The notes: generated from the sequence alone by a model not told the origin. 15,580 nt of DNA from Bacteroidales bacterium (GCA_017508895.1 JAFWRA010000151.1:1-15580), one strand, 5' to 3'. Shown: positions 7,712-15,286, counted from the stretch's first letter. Translations and numbers: made by a program.

Positions 7712-8455
7712 ATGAAAAAACATCTATTTTTCTTCCTCATCTTGTTTATGGCCCTACCTAGCATGGCGCAAGTGGCCACGGTGAGACACCATCACGGAGG
7801 CAACCATCATGGAAGTACAACTTTGACCATCGTCGCCCCTCGGGGGTTGAGTTTCTGGCTATTTGTCGACGATGTGTTGCAAAACGAGCAGCCTGTACGC
7901 TCCATCTGCGTCCGCAACCTTTGGGAAGACAGCTTTTACATCCGTGTTGAACTTGACAACCCGCTGCAAAACTGTGTGGGCCAGTTTGTTGACCTCAAGC
8001 AATCCCAGACCCTCACTATTGTTCGTGACGACAAATTGTTCGGAATGGATTATTCCCAAATCCATGTCCGTCCCGAAGTGACCATGGATTTGGTTACCGA
8101 ACAACCTTCTGTTGGAGGGAATGTCCAGCCTCCTGTGCCTCCTACACCTCCTGTACCACCAATGCAATTTGGCATGACTCCTCAGGACTATGAGGATGCC
8201 TACCAGGTGATTTCCGATGAGTCGTTCGATAGCTCGAAACTGACCGTGGCCAAACAGGTGATTTCGGCCAACCCAATGACGGCCAGCCAAATCCTCGGCA
8301 TCTGCAAGCTGTTCTCCTTTGAGAGCAACAAGTTGGAGTTTGCCAAGTTCGCTTACGCTAATTGTGTTGACCAGAACAAATACTACTTGCTTAATGAGGC
8401 TTTTTCCTACGAGTCCTCGAAGCGAGAGCTGAACAATTACATCAATGGGTTATAG
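7712..8455 (+). CDS. Secreted DUF4476-domain protein with His-rich N-terminus
   Basis: A 247-residue protein and last gene of the PNGase operon. Signal peptide 1-19 (PSMA|Q). The mature N-terminus has a histidine cluster (His26-28 and His32-33), which could bind metal. Residues about 35-125 form a beta-rich domain of unknown type (TTLTIVAPRG, then SFYIRVELDNP). A proline-rich linker at about 140-150 (PPVPPTPPVPP) leads to a C-terminal helical DUF4476 domain at about 153-247, recognised by repeated patterns such as FDSSKLTVAKQ, FSFESNKLEFAKFAY and FSYESSKREL. DUF4476 is widespread in Bacteroidota and has no defined function. There is no T9SS sorting domain, so the protein probably stays in the periplasm or at the outer membrane by another route. 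Its position suggests a role with the two PNGase-like proteins, but nothing in the sequence says what. Confidence 0.82.
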   Translation: MKKHLFFFLILFMALPSMAQVATVRHHHGGNHHGSTTLTIVAPRGLSFWLFVDDVLQNEQPVRSICVRNLWEDSFYIRVELDNPLQNCVGQFVDLKQSQTLTIVRDDKLFGMDYSQIHVRPEVTMDLVTEQPSVGGNVQPPVPPTPPVPPMQFGMTPQDYEDAYQVISDESFDSSKLTVAKQVISANPMTASQILGICKLFSFESNKLEFAKFAYANCVDQNKYYLLNEAFSYESSKRELNNYINGL

Positions 8456-8457
8456 AA

Positions 8458-8491
8458 CGAAAAAAGACCGCAGCAATGCGGTCTTTTTTCG
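8458..8491. terminator. Bidirectional intrinsic terminator
   Basis: A perfect 15-bp stem (8458-8472 with 8477-8491) closes a GCAA tetraloop, a very stable GNRA loop. The stem has a GC core (GACCGCA) and an A run on one side with a T run on the other, so it can terminate in both directions. It lies between the convergent DUF4476 gene (ends 8455) and the outer-membrane protein gene (ends 8510). Confidence 0.9.
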
Positions 8492-8509
8492 TCTGTTCAC
8501 ATCTGTTTC

Positions 8510-8968
8510 TTAGAATCTGTAACGGATTCCTAGAGCGATGTCACCCCAATGGAAATCCGTGCTTGGAACGACATACAAACGCGGGCGGATGTCTAAAGAC
8601 AATTGCAACGGAATGGCCGCAAAATCGTACTCGACACCAACTTGTCCGGCAAGAGCAAGCGCAAAATGAGCTCTCTCATCGAATGATGTCATGCCTACAT
8701 TAGCTCCAGGGCCGATGAACCAAGCAAAATTGTAGGGGAGATCAAAGACAAATTGGTAAATGCCTGTCAAGCTAAAACTGGAGGCATCATTGTAGTTTGC
8801 CCAACCCAGATCGAATTCCATGCGGTTGTCGTCAATTCCATGCTGCCAGGAAAGCTCAGCGTTGTAACCTTGACCACCACCCAACCTGACACCAAGGTTG
8901 TTGTCTTGAGCCTGGGAGGCAAATGCCAATCCCATGACTGCAATCATGATAAGAACTACTTTTTTCAT
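8510..8968 (-). CDS. Small outer-membrane beta-barrel protein
   Basis: A 152-residue protein with a signal peptide (1-20, SQA|Q). The rest alternates short amphipathic strands and Gly/Asp/Asn-rich turns, as in eight-stranded OmpX/OmpW-size barrels, and ends in IRYRF, the C-terminal aromatic signal recognised by the BAM machinery. The length fits a small barrel. Specific function is not evident; many Bacteroidota proteins of this kind are annotated only as porin family or outer membrane beta-barrel. It lies 38 bp downstream of the glutaminyl cyclase gene on the same strand with no clear promoter between, so it may be read from the same transcript. The shared terminator at 8458-8491 closes it. 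Confidence 0.8.
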   Translation of the reverse strand: MKKVVLIMIAVMGLAFASQAQDNNLGVRLGGGQGYNAELSWQHGIDDNRMEFDLGWANYNDASSFSLTGIYQFVFDLPYNFAWFIGPGANVGMTSFDERAHFALALAGQVGVEYDFAAIPLQLSLDIRPRLYVVPSTDFHWGDIALGIRYRF

Positions 8969-9006
8969 TTTTTAATGGTTTGAATGTTATTGTTGTTAAT
9001 TTGAAA

Positions 9007-10014
9007 TCATTCTTCATACACAATATTAAGAAGCACATCACCGACCATGCCTAAAGTCGTCTTGTCGATATGTTCGAGGTTGTCGTTTAAGGTATGCCAC
9101 ACTTCAGGGAAACACTCGTTGCTGCTGTTGGGTTGCAGGTCGATGATGTCGATGGTCGGGATGCCGGCAATCTGATTCATCGGGATGTGGTCGTCGCTGA
9201 TCATGGTGCCCAGTTCATTGTTGAAATAAGGGCGATAGCCTAAATCGTAAGCCTTGCGCCAGACCTTGTTACTCACCCAAGCGGCGAAGCCTTGTGAGTA
9301 ATACTCTTTAGGGAAGTTGGGGTTGCTGCCGCCCACCATGTCGAGGAGGATACCATAATAAGCTTTATAACCATAGACATGCGGCTGTTTCGACCAATAT
9401 TGTGAGCCCAAGGCCCAATGGTTGACCCTGTCATCATAGTATTTCTCTGCATCGTCCTGATGTGGGCCGTAGTCCTCAAGGTCGAACAAAACGATGTCGA
9501 TGCCTAAGTTTGAAGGCAGTTCGTGTAACTTGAACTGACGGGCACATTCCATCAGTACGCCCACACCACTGGCGCCGTCGTTGGCACCGTCGATAGGCTT
9601 GTGTGTGTTGGCTGCGTCAGGGTCGTGGTCGGCAAAAGGACGCGAGTCCCAATGGGCGCAGAGCACGATGCGTTTCTTGGCCTCGGGATGGAAGACCCCA
9701 ACGATGTTTTTTCCATCAATGCCGTTTCCGTTATACAAGCGTGAACGGAATGCTTGGACGATGACCGTGTCGGCATATTCTCCGAGCTTGGAGGTGAGCC
9801 ATTCGGCACAGTCGGCATGAGCTTGGGTTTCGGGCACGCGTGGACCGAAGTTGGTCTGCTTGGCCACAAACTGGTAAGCCGAGTCGGCGTTGAAATTAGG
9901 AACGGTCACTGATTTCTTTGGCTTTTCAGTGGTAGTGGTTGTTCCTTGAGGTTGCTTGTTTCCACAGGAGGCAAGAAGCAACGAAACGGCTATGATGATA
10001 AGGGTTCTCTTCAT
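9007..10014 (-). CDS. Lipoprotein glutaminyl-peptide cyclotransferase (M28 fold)
   Basis: A 335-residue lipoprotein (LLLASC, Cys17 lipidated). Glutaminyl cyclases turn an N-terminal Gln into pyroglutamate on exported proteins. The M28/QC signature is complete: HWD at 121-123, GANDGASG with Asp146 as zinc ligand, DLED at 178-181 (Glu180 catalytic, Asp181 zinc ligand by analogy with the Glu-Glu pair of animal QC), DDHIP at 274-278, and PEVWHTLNDN with His307 as zinc ligand. The GAND and PEVWHT motifs are closer to QC than to general aminopeptidases, but a peptidase activity cannot be excluded from sequence alone. The start at 10014 is chosen because an exact -7 element (10034-10041) lies between it and an upstream in-frame ATG (10044), and because MKRTLIII begins a proper signal peptide. 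Confidence 0.88.
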   Translation of the reverse strand: MKRTLIIIAVSLLLASCGNKQPQGTTTTTEKPKKSVTVPNFNADSAYQFVAKQTNFGPRVPETQAHADCAEWLTSKLGEYADTVIVQAFRSRLYNGNGIDGKNIVGVFHPEAKKRIVLCAHWDSRPFADHDPDAANTHKPIDGANDGASGVGVLMECARQFKLHELPSNLGIDIVLFDLEDYGPHQDDAEKYYDDRVNHWALGSQYWSKQPHVYGYKAYYGILLDMVGGSNPNFPKEYYSQGFAAWVSNKVWRKAYDLGYRPYFNNELGTMISDDHIPMNQIAGIPTIDIIDLQPNSSNECFPEVWHTLNDNLEHIDKTTLGMVGDVLLNIVYEE

Positions 10015-10033
10015 TTTGATTGATTTTAGGCTG

Positions 10034-10041
10034 CAAAAGTA
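10034..10041 (-). promoter_or_regulatory. -7 element of the glutaminyl cyclase gene
   Basis: The minus strand reads TACTTTTG at 10041-10034, an exact TAnnTTTG match, 20 bases before the ATG at 10014. No convincing -33 TTTG is seen. The element fixes the start codon by excluding the upstream ATG at 10044. Confidence 0.6.
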
Positions 10042-10069
10042 CAATAATTCTGCATTCCTTAGTACATAT

Positions 10070-11155
10070 TCAATCCACAGTCAGCTTTGTCCATTCCAGT
10101 TTGGGTTCGTAGGGCTCACCTAATGCGCTTTCCATTTCTCTACCTTTTTTCCTCGATATTTCCATCCCGTCCAAGGTGTAGCTACTTTCAGCATAGTCCT
10201 CTTCTTGCTCATCCCATTCCGACACGGCCATAAGGTACGATTTTGGGCTGCTTTCGCTCAAAATGACATATACCCCTGACATACATAAGGCGCCACAACT
10301 GCCTGTATGGCCTACGGCATTCTTGTAGAATGACAAAAAACGCATACCGTTCTCTCCAGCGAGCAAATCGATAGTCAAGGCAATGGAATAGACCGCACGA
10401 AACTCTTCGTTGTCTGATTGCAAAACCAACTCAGGGTTGCCATCATTATCGATGTCCGTCATGGCATATTGGGTGAACGGATGGCGTTCGTCACCGAAAT
10501 AGTCCGCGTTGAATTGCGCTTGGCAGTTGTCCAACCGGTCGATGGTGATTCGCGGATTTGCAGGTTTCATCCCGTCCCAGCCGTATGTGTGCTCGATAGT
10601 GATGCTTCCGAAGTACTCGTTGATGACCAGGTTTTTGCCAGTTTGGGGCAGAAAAACCCTGTAGCGGTAACAAGGGAATGAGGGGGTAAACAGTGTGGCA
10701 AGGCTTTTTTCAGGTGTGAGGGTATTCGCTTTCAAGTCGTAGTCATAGAAACAGAGCACCACCAATTCCGAAGGTGTCATCCGAGAAAGCGTCACGGCAA
10801 AAAGCTTGTGGCCGTTCTTCCGGTTCCAAACACATGCATCCAGCATTTCATCGGACTCGGCTTCGGGGTCGTCTTCCGAATATCTCACGTAGCCGTTCTT
10901 CAAGTCGACTATCTTATCGGTGTTGTCATATTCCTCATCCGAAAATGCGAACTTGATCAATTCCCTGCCCGAATAGGTGGGCCAAACCTGCTGAAAAGCG
11001 CTCACCAACTCCAAGATATTTGCAGGCGAGGCATCTTCAACTTCGATGCTCTTCGATTGCCAATTATCACGAATCTGGTCGAGGGTCACATAGTCCTGAG
11101 CCGAAAGCCCAAATGAGCATCCCATGATGACAAGGATCAGAAATAGCTTTTTCAT
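10070..11155 (-). CDS. Secreted protein of unknown function with DxDxDG-like motif
   Basis: A 361-residue protein with a clear signal peptide (1-19, GLSA|Q). I do not recognise the family. Residues about 30-200 look like a mixed alpha/beta domain with several aromatic strands. At 230-245 there is a TDIDNDGNPEL segment (Asp234, Asp236, Asp238), which resembles the calcium-binding loop of VCBS/FG-GAP-type repeats; only one such loop is seen, so a full beta-propeller is not supported. Cys287 and Cys291 form a CGALC pair in the C-terminal third. There is no lipobox and no T9SS sorting domain, so a periplasmic location is most likely. It is followed by the glutaminyl cyclase gene 55 bp downstream, which has its own promoter. 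Confidence 0.75.
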   Translation of the reverse strand: MKKLFLILVIMGCSFGLSAQDYVTLDQIRDNWQSKSIEVEDASPANILELVSAFQQVWPTYSGRELIKFAFSDEEYDNTDKIVDLKNGYVRYSEDDPEAESDEMLDACVWNRKNGHKLFAVTLSRMTPSELVVLCFYDYDLKANTLTPEKSLATLFTPSFPCYRYRVFLPQTGKNLVINEYFGSITIEHTYGWDGMKPANPRITIDRLDNCQAQFNADYFGDERHPFTQYAMTDIDNDGNPELVLQSDNEEFRAVYSIALTIDLLAGENGMRFLSFYKNAVGHTGSCGALCMSGVYVILSESSPKSYLMAVSEWDEQEEDYAESSYTLDGMEISRKKGREMESALGEPYEPKLEWTKLTVD

Positions 11156-11178
11156 AATTCATGCAGTTTAGTTGTTTG

Positions 11179-11208
11179 CAAAATTAGTAAATTATTCTTC
11201 TCTGACAA
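11179..11208 (-). promoter_or_regulatory. Promoter of the unknown secreted protein gene
   Basis: The minus strand reads TAATTTTG at 11186-11179 (TAnnTTTG) with a TTG at 11208-11206, 19 bp upstream. The -33 part lies inside the last codons of the MscS gene (stop at 11192), so the promoter overlaps the upstream coding end. Confidence 0.65.
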
Positions 11209-13816
11209 GATGTACATCGCATTGCGGGAAGGGGATTTCGATGCCGTTCTCGTTCAAGGTGTTGTAAATCATCTCCTTGGCACGGTCGATGTAACCTACA
11301 CGCTCCGCCACCAATACCTGCTGCTTCACTGCGATGGTGACCGCACTGTCGTCCATCTCTTCCAAGGTGATGTTGATGCCACGTTTCGAATCCACGATGT
11401 CGCGTCCAAAAGCGTCTTTGTCTTGTAGCTTCATCAAAGCCTCTCCCAACAGCTCACGCACACGCTGGATGTCGGTGCCGTATGCCACACCCACCGTAAT
11501 CTTGACGAACTCATAACCATGGTTACGCGTGAGGTTACTGAAGTTTTTGGCGAACAAGGTCGCATTGAGAAACGACATCTCGGCACCATCAACGGTCTCA
11601 ATCTCAGTGCTCTGGTAACCTATGTGAGTGACCTTGCCACGGATGCCGTCGCATACAATCCAGTCGCCGACACGCAAACGACCCGACATGAGTTGGATGC
11701 CATAGATGAAGTTGTTGAGGGTATCCTTGAGGGCGAAACCGATACCAGCAGAGAGACCGCCTGCCACGAGACTCAATGAGCTGGTTGGGATATGCAACGT
11801 CAAGACGATGACGACAATGTAAATGAACCAAGTCAAGACGCTGATGATGCTGTTCCCCAACGAAAGGTTGATTTCGTTGTTGCGGATGGTCTTGCGGTGG
11901 TTTTTTTTCATGAAGATGGCGTAACGAACTTGCTGCCAAATGGCATGCAAGGCTTGATTGATATAGCGGAACACGAAGAACAGGCTGATGATGAGCAAAA
12001 TCCCATGGAACGACATCCTGAACGTGTCGGCGCCGCTGTCGTTGACGAGTTGAACGAAGTTTTTGTGATAGATGTTGTTGTACAAGTCCTCAAAATCGAA
12101 CACGTCGAGAGCCAGATGGAGGCAGAAGGGGATGGAGAGCAGTCCCATTACGGGAAGCACCACGTCCTTGACCAAGTCGTAGAACCATGTAGCCCCAAAC
12201 ATCAACGTCTCCTTGCCAGGGCCAGTGATAAAGGTGATGCGCGAGCGGTAATCCGCGATGCGGGGCTTCATGCGCTTCTCACGATACTGCACGATGAGGT
12301 CGAGGATGGTATAGAAGGTGTGGATGACGGCCAACTGGAAGTACCACCACACAAGAATAAGCAAGGATGCGAAGATATATCCCGCGATGGCCACGCCCAA
12401 GGTAGCACCTGTCGCCACCAGCGAAATCCAGCCCAAAAAGCGGTCGACACGCTCGACTTTCTTCGCATTATGGAGGCAAGCGAAGAGCTGCCACACGAAA
12501 AAGGCGATAAGCACTGGCGGGAAGACGAAGTTCATCAGCGTGTTGGGCATGAAGACGACACGGAAACCGATGACGGCCAAAGCCATGCAGAAGGTAGGCA
12601 GATACAGCCTGATGCTATACTTCAACTGTTTGGGTTTCAGCCTTAAAAGCAATGCGAGAAGGATGGCCTCCAACAGCCACAGGAAGGTATTGGTGAGTCG
12701 CGCTGCGATATGGAGCAGGCCGTCGCCACCGATGTTGGTGTTGAAAATGATGGTGATGAAAATGGCCACCAACAGCGAGATGAAACGTCGTCGTTCTTTG
12801 TCGATCTCCTTCAAGGGCTTGAAGTAACGGAAGGCAGGGATGAGCAACAGCGAGACAATGAGCCAAATCACCAGCAGCTCGATGACAAACAGGACGATGA
12901 TGAAAACCTGAAGCGAATACTCCCAACCCGTATTTGACGACCGCTCAGCATGGCCTCTCTTGAACAATGATGACAGGGAGGCAGAGTCATATTTCTCGTG
13001 CGCATCTTCCATCGCTTGCCTCCAGTAGCGTCCTGGATGCTGCAAGATGGTGTACCAAGGCGTTTGCCCTTCGACGAAGATACGGTTTTGCAGCACTTGG
13101 TAGTAGTCGTGTGCGTAATCGTAAGTCTCCTTCAGGCGCAGGAAAGTCTCGTAGTAGTGAATACTGTCGGCCACCACGACGGCTTTGGTCTCGGCGTACA
13201 TTTTGAGTAGTTCGCCGGCATAGAAAATGCATTGCTCGCGATTGTCCTCACCTTGCTCATCGAGCACGAAAGGCACGGCAGAGATAGAGTCGGCCATGGC
13301 TTTGAGTTCCTCGTCCAGTGCGAGGTGCGCGGAGCTGAAAAAGAGCGGGTTGAGTGAATCGTAGTGGATGAGCAGACTATCGGGAATGCCGATGATGGTG
13401 TCGAGCTCAGGAGGCAGGCGGCGCAGCGACTCAATAAGGCGGGCATGGCGTTCCATCTCAACGTTGAGGTTGCTCACGATGCGGTCGAAAGGCCTGCGGT
13501 CTTGGTTGAACTCGTTGTATTTCTCGGTGACCCGCTGCAAGGCATAGCTTACATCGAAGGTGAAGCCCTGCTTTTGTGAATACAGCATCAGCGAGAGTTC
13601 GTCGCATTGCTTCATCACGTCAATCATTTTTTGGCGTTGTTTCTCATAGTCCTCGGTAAGTCGTTCGCGGTTCTTGTCGATTTGTTGATAATCGGCACTC
13701 AACTCGTTGCGTAGCACGCGTAATGTCTGGGTGAGGTTGTGGCCGTAAGAGATGGCGAGAATTGGCACCGCTATGGCAAGGCAGGCAACCGTGAAGAGGA
13801 GGTGTTTCTTTTTCAT
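11192..13816 (-). CDS. Large MscS-family mechanosensitive channel
   Basis: An 874-residue inner-membrane protein. It opens with a signal-like membrane segment (about 5-23), then a periplasmic, largely helical domain (about 28-298) with coiled-coil-like heptads at 30-75. Multiple membrane segments follow (about 303-327, 346-362, 376-392, 403-422, 429-448, 463-500, 540-572, 604-620, 656-675). The C-terminal MscS core has the pore helix rich in Gly/Ala (LSLVAGGLSAGIGFALKD, about 681-698), a beta domain (RVGDWIV, then GKVTHIGYQSTEIET) and a C-terminal alpha/beta vestibule. MscS channels release solutes under osmotic down-shock; long forms with large periplasmic domains are usual in Bacteroidota. 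The start at 13816 is preferred over an in-frame ATG at 13900 because a -7 element lies between them and the hydrophobic segment follows immediately. Confidence 0.92.
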   Translation of the reverse strand: MKKKHLLFTVACLAIAVPILAISYGHNLTQTLRVLRNELSADYQQIDKNRERLTEDYEKQRQKMIDVMKQCDELSLMLYSQKQGFTFDVSYALQRVTEKYNEFNQDRRPFDRIVSNLNVEMERHARLIESLRRLPPELDTIIGIPDSLLIHYDSLNPLFFSSAHLALDEELKAMADSISAVPFVLDEQGEDNREQCIFYAGELLKMYAETKAVVVADSIHYYETFLRLKETYDYAHDYYQVLQNRIFVEGQTPWYTILQHPGRYWRQAMEDAHEKYDSASLSSLFKRGHAERSSNTGWEYSLQVFIIVLFVIELLVIWLIVSLLLIPAFRYFKPLKEIDKERRRFISLLVAIFITIIFNTNIGGDGLLHIAARLTNTFLWLLEAILLALLLRLKPKQLKYSIRLYLPTFCMALAVIGFRVVFMPNTLMNFVFPPVLIAFFVWQLFACLHNAKKVERVDRFLGWISLVATGATLGVAIAGYIFASLLILVWWYFQLAVIHTFYTILDLIVQYREKRMKPRIADYRSRITFITGPGKETLMFGATWFYDLVKDVVLPVMGLLSIPFCLHLALDVFDFEDLYNNIYHKNFVQLVNDSGADTFRMSFHGILLIISLFFVFRYINQALHAIWQQVRYAIFMKKNHRKTIRNNEINLSLGNSIISVLTWFIYIVVIVLTLHIPTSSLSLVAGGLSAGIGFALKDTLNNFIYGIQLMSGRLRVGDWIVCDGIRGKVTHIGYQSTEIETVDGAEMSFLNATLFAKNFSNLTRNHGYEFVKITVGVAYGTDIQRVRELLGEALMKLQDKDAFGRDIVDSKRGINITLEEMDDSAVTIAVKQQVLVAERVGYIDRAKEMIYNTLNENGIEIPFPQCDVHLVREE

Positions 13817-13839
13817 CTGACTTAAATTGATTGTTGGGG

Positions 13840-13847
13840 CAAAGATA
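13840..13847 (-). promoter_or_regulatory. -7 element of the MscS gene
   Basis: The minus strand reads TATCTTTG at 13847-13840, matching TAnnTTTG, 23 bases before the ATG at 13816. The -33 region (about 13867-13870) gives only a weak GTTT. It supports the shorter MscS start. Confidence 0.6.
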
Positions 13848-13910
13848 AGAAAAAAGCGAAATAAAGAAACGAGAGAGGAATTGTTTTTAAGGGGGGGCAT
13901 TTCACCGTAC

Positions 13911-13938
13911 TTGGCATGTTGGAAAATTTGTACCTTTG
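13911..13938 (+). promoter_or_regulatory. Promoter of the AlbA/RecG-like remnant gene
   Basis: TACCTTTG at 13931-13938 matches TAnnTTTG exactly. A TTG at 13911-13913 is a possible -33 element with a 17-bp spacer, slightly short. The ATG follows at 13961, giving a leader of about 16 bases. An intact promoter suggests the shortened gene is still transcribed. Confidence 0.6.
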
Positions 13939-13960
13939 CACAGTTTCAAATTGATTTGAC

Positions 13961-14521
13961 ATGGGCAAGATAAAACCAAAGGAGTGTCAGAACATTGAGT
14001 TCAAAAGCATTTGGAAGGACGAATTTCTAAAGTGGATTTGCGGCTTTGCGAATGCTCAAGGCTATGATGAAAAGGTGCTTTATGACAAACATTCATCGAA
14101 ACCACGCAATCGGAACATTGCCGATACCATGTTCAAGGCTGGTTATATCGACACGTGGGGACGTGGTTACAAGAAGATACATGACGGATTTGAGAAAGTC
14201 GGATTGCCGATGCCAACGGTGAAATCTCATTGCGGTGGCACTTTGGTGACATTCCAACGAGGGTATGATGTCGTAAGTGGACGGAAAAATGTCAGTAGTG
14301 ATGTCACTAGTTTGTCACCAGTACAATTAACTGAAAGACAGAAGAAAATATGTGATTTGATAGATGATGACGCCTTTATTTCAGGCAAGAAAATGTCACT
14401 AGTTTTGTCAGTAGATCTTCGTACCATCAGACGTGACATTGCTGCCATGCAGAAGAAAGGAGTATTGCTTCGTGAGGGCAACACAAGTGCCGGTCACTGG
14501 CTTTTGATAAAAAAACGATGA
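13961..14521 (+). CDS. Internally deleted AlbA/RecG-like putative DNA-binding protein
   Basis: A 186-residue protein built from the two ends of a protein normally about 400-500 residues long. Residues 1-34 are the start of an AlbA-2 (Schlafen-like) domain: EFKSIWKDEFLKWICGFANAQG. Instead of the expected GG and IGVDD continuation, the sequence passes directly at about residue 35 into the C-terminal part of the same family: DKHSSKPRNRNIADTMF, then GYIDTWGRGYKKI (residues 43-73), which is usually located several hundred residues later. A winged-helix region follows at about 123-175 (LTERQKKICDLI, DLRTIRRDIAAMQKKGVL). Most of AlbA and the central ATPase-like domain are missing, yet the frame is intact. 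The gene is either a decaying remnant or a mini-protein that keeps the DNA-binding end. A misassembly is also possible. The full-length family includes proposed transcriptional regulators and putative helicase-like proteins. Confidence 0.7.
   Translation: MGKIKPKECQNIEFKSIWKDEFLKWICGFANAQGYDEKVLYDKHSSKPRNRNIADTMFKAGYIDTWGRGYKKIHDGFEKVGLPMPTVKSHCGGTLVTFQRGYDVVSGRKNVSSDVTSLSPVQLTERQKKICDLIDDDAFISGKKMSLVLSVDLRTIRRDIAAMQKKGVLLREGNTSAGHWLLIKKR
14301..14410 (+). repeat. Near-exact 17/18-bp direct repeat read in two frames
   Basis: ATGTCACTAGTTTGTCA at 14301-14317 recurs as ATGTCACTAGTTTTGTCA at 14393-14410, differing by one T. GTCAGTAG also occurs just before the first copy (14291-14298) and across the end of the second (14407-14414). 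The first copy overlaps a palindrome, TAGTGA-TG-TCACTA (14296-14309). The two copies are read in different frames of the surrounding gene (first DVTSLS, second MSLVLS), so the repeat is not explained by a repeated peptide. Confidence 0.7.
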
Positions 14522-14572
14522 ACATTGGCTGATGGACTTGATAAGCTTTTTACAACTTTTATGAATTAAACC

Positions 14573-15274
14573 ATGAGCAAGTCACCGATTATAGGCGTCA
14601 CGCCGCTATGGGATGCGGAGCGCAAGAGTGTTTGGATGCTGCCGGATTATATGGACGGCATCAAGGCGGCTGGAGGAGTTCCTGTCGTCCTGCCTATTGA
14701 AATGTCAGAAGCTGACGCTGACCGCATTGTGGAAACCTGTGATGGTTTTCTGTTTACGGGCGGCCAGGATGTCGCGCCTGAGTTTTATGGAATGAAGGAT
14801 GCCACTGGAACCGTCGTTCCCAGCCCCGAACGCGACAAGTTGGAAACGCTGTTGCTGACGAAGGCGCTGCAAGCCGATAAACCCATTCTCGGCATCTGCC
14901 GTGGACTACAATTCATCAATGCGTTTCTTGGTGGTACACTTTGGCAGGACCTTCCTTCGCAGCATCCTTCGGATATCGTCCACAGACAGGGCAAGCCCTA
15001 CGGCGTTCCAACGCATAAAGTCTTGCTGAGTGGCGATCTGCAAACGCTATTAGGCAAAGACACCCTCGAGGTGAACACGCTGCACCACCAAGCCATCAAA
15101 GACCTCGGCAAAGGCTTGGTTCCCATGGCCGAATCTCCCGACGGCCTCATCGAAGCCGTAAAAATGGAGGGCAAGCGTTTCGTCTGTGCCGTGCAATGGC
15201 ACCCCGAGTACATGTTCAAGACGGATGGTGATAGTTTGAGAGTGTTCTCTTGGTTTGTGAGACAGTGCGGATGA
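14573..15274 (+). CDS. Class I glutamine amidotransferase-like peptidase C26 (gamma-glutamyl-GABA hydrolase family)
   Basis: A 233-residue cytoplasmic protein without signal peptide. It has the class I glutamine amidotransferase fold with the C26 signature: IIGVTPLWD at the N-terminus, FTGGQDVAPEFYG at 61-73, nucleophile Cys109 in GICRGLQFINAFLGG, a conserved NTLHHQAIKDLG at 168-179, and the His210/Glu212 pair in QWHPE. Relatives hydrolyse gamma-glutamyl amide bonds, e.g. PuuD on gamma-glutamyl-GABA; which substrate is used here cannot be told from sequence. The length is normal for the family (about 230-250) and the triad is complete. It begins 51 bp after the AlbA-like remnant on the same strand; I see no clear promoter in the gap, so read-through from 13931 is possible, though the functions do not obviously match. 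Confidence 0.9.
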   Translation: MSKSPIIGVTPLWDAERKSVWMLPDYMDGIKAAGGVPVVLPIEMSEADADRIVETCDGFLFTGGQDVAPEFYGMKDATGTVVPSPERDKLETLLLTKALQADKPILGICRGLQFINAFLGGTLWQDLPSQHPSDIVHRQGKPYGVPTHKVLLSGDLQTLLGKDTLEVNTLHHQAIKDLGKGLVPMAESPDGLIEAVKMEGKRFVCAVQWHPEYMFKTDGDSLRVFSWFVRQCG

Positions 15275-15286
15275 AGACGACACAAT

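Noticed and set aside
632..8455. Polysaccharide utilisation locus with SusC/SusD
   Set aside because: No TonB-dependent transporter, SusD-like lipoprotein or glycoside hydrolase is encoded in the window; only the amidase-like pair is present.
11792..12646. Plus-strand open frame of 284 codons inside the MscS gene
   Set aside because: The translation is low-complexity, rich in Asp, Glu, His and Gln, as expected from the antisense of membrane-protein codons; the minus-strand gene is certain.
13891..13897. Run of seven G between the MscS gene and the AlbA-like gene, possible phase-variation tract
   Set aside because: It is short, and it lies outside both promoter cores and both coding regions, so a switching role is not supported.
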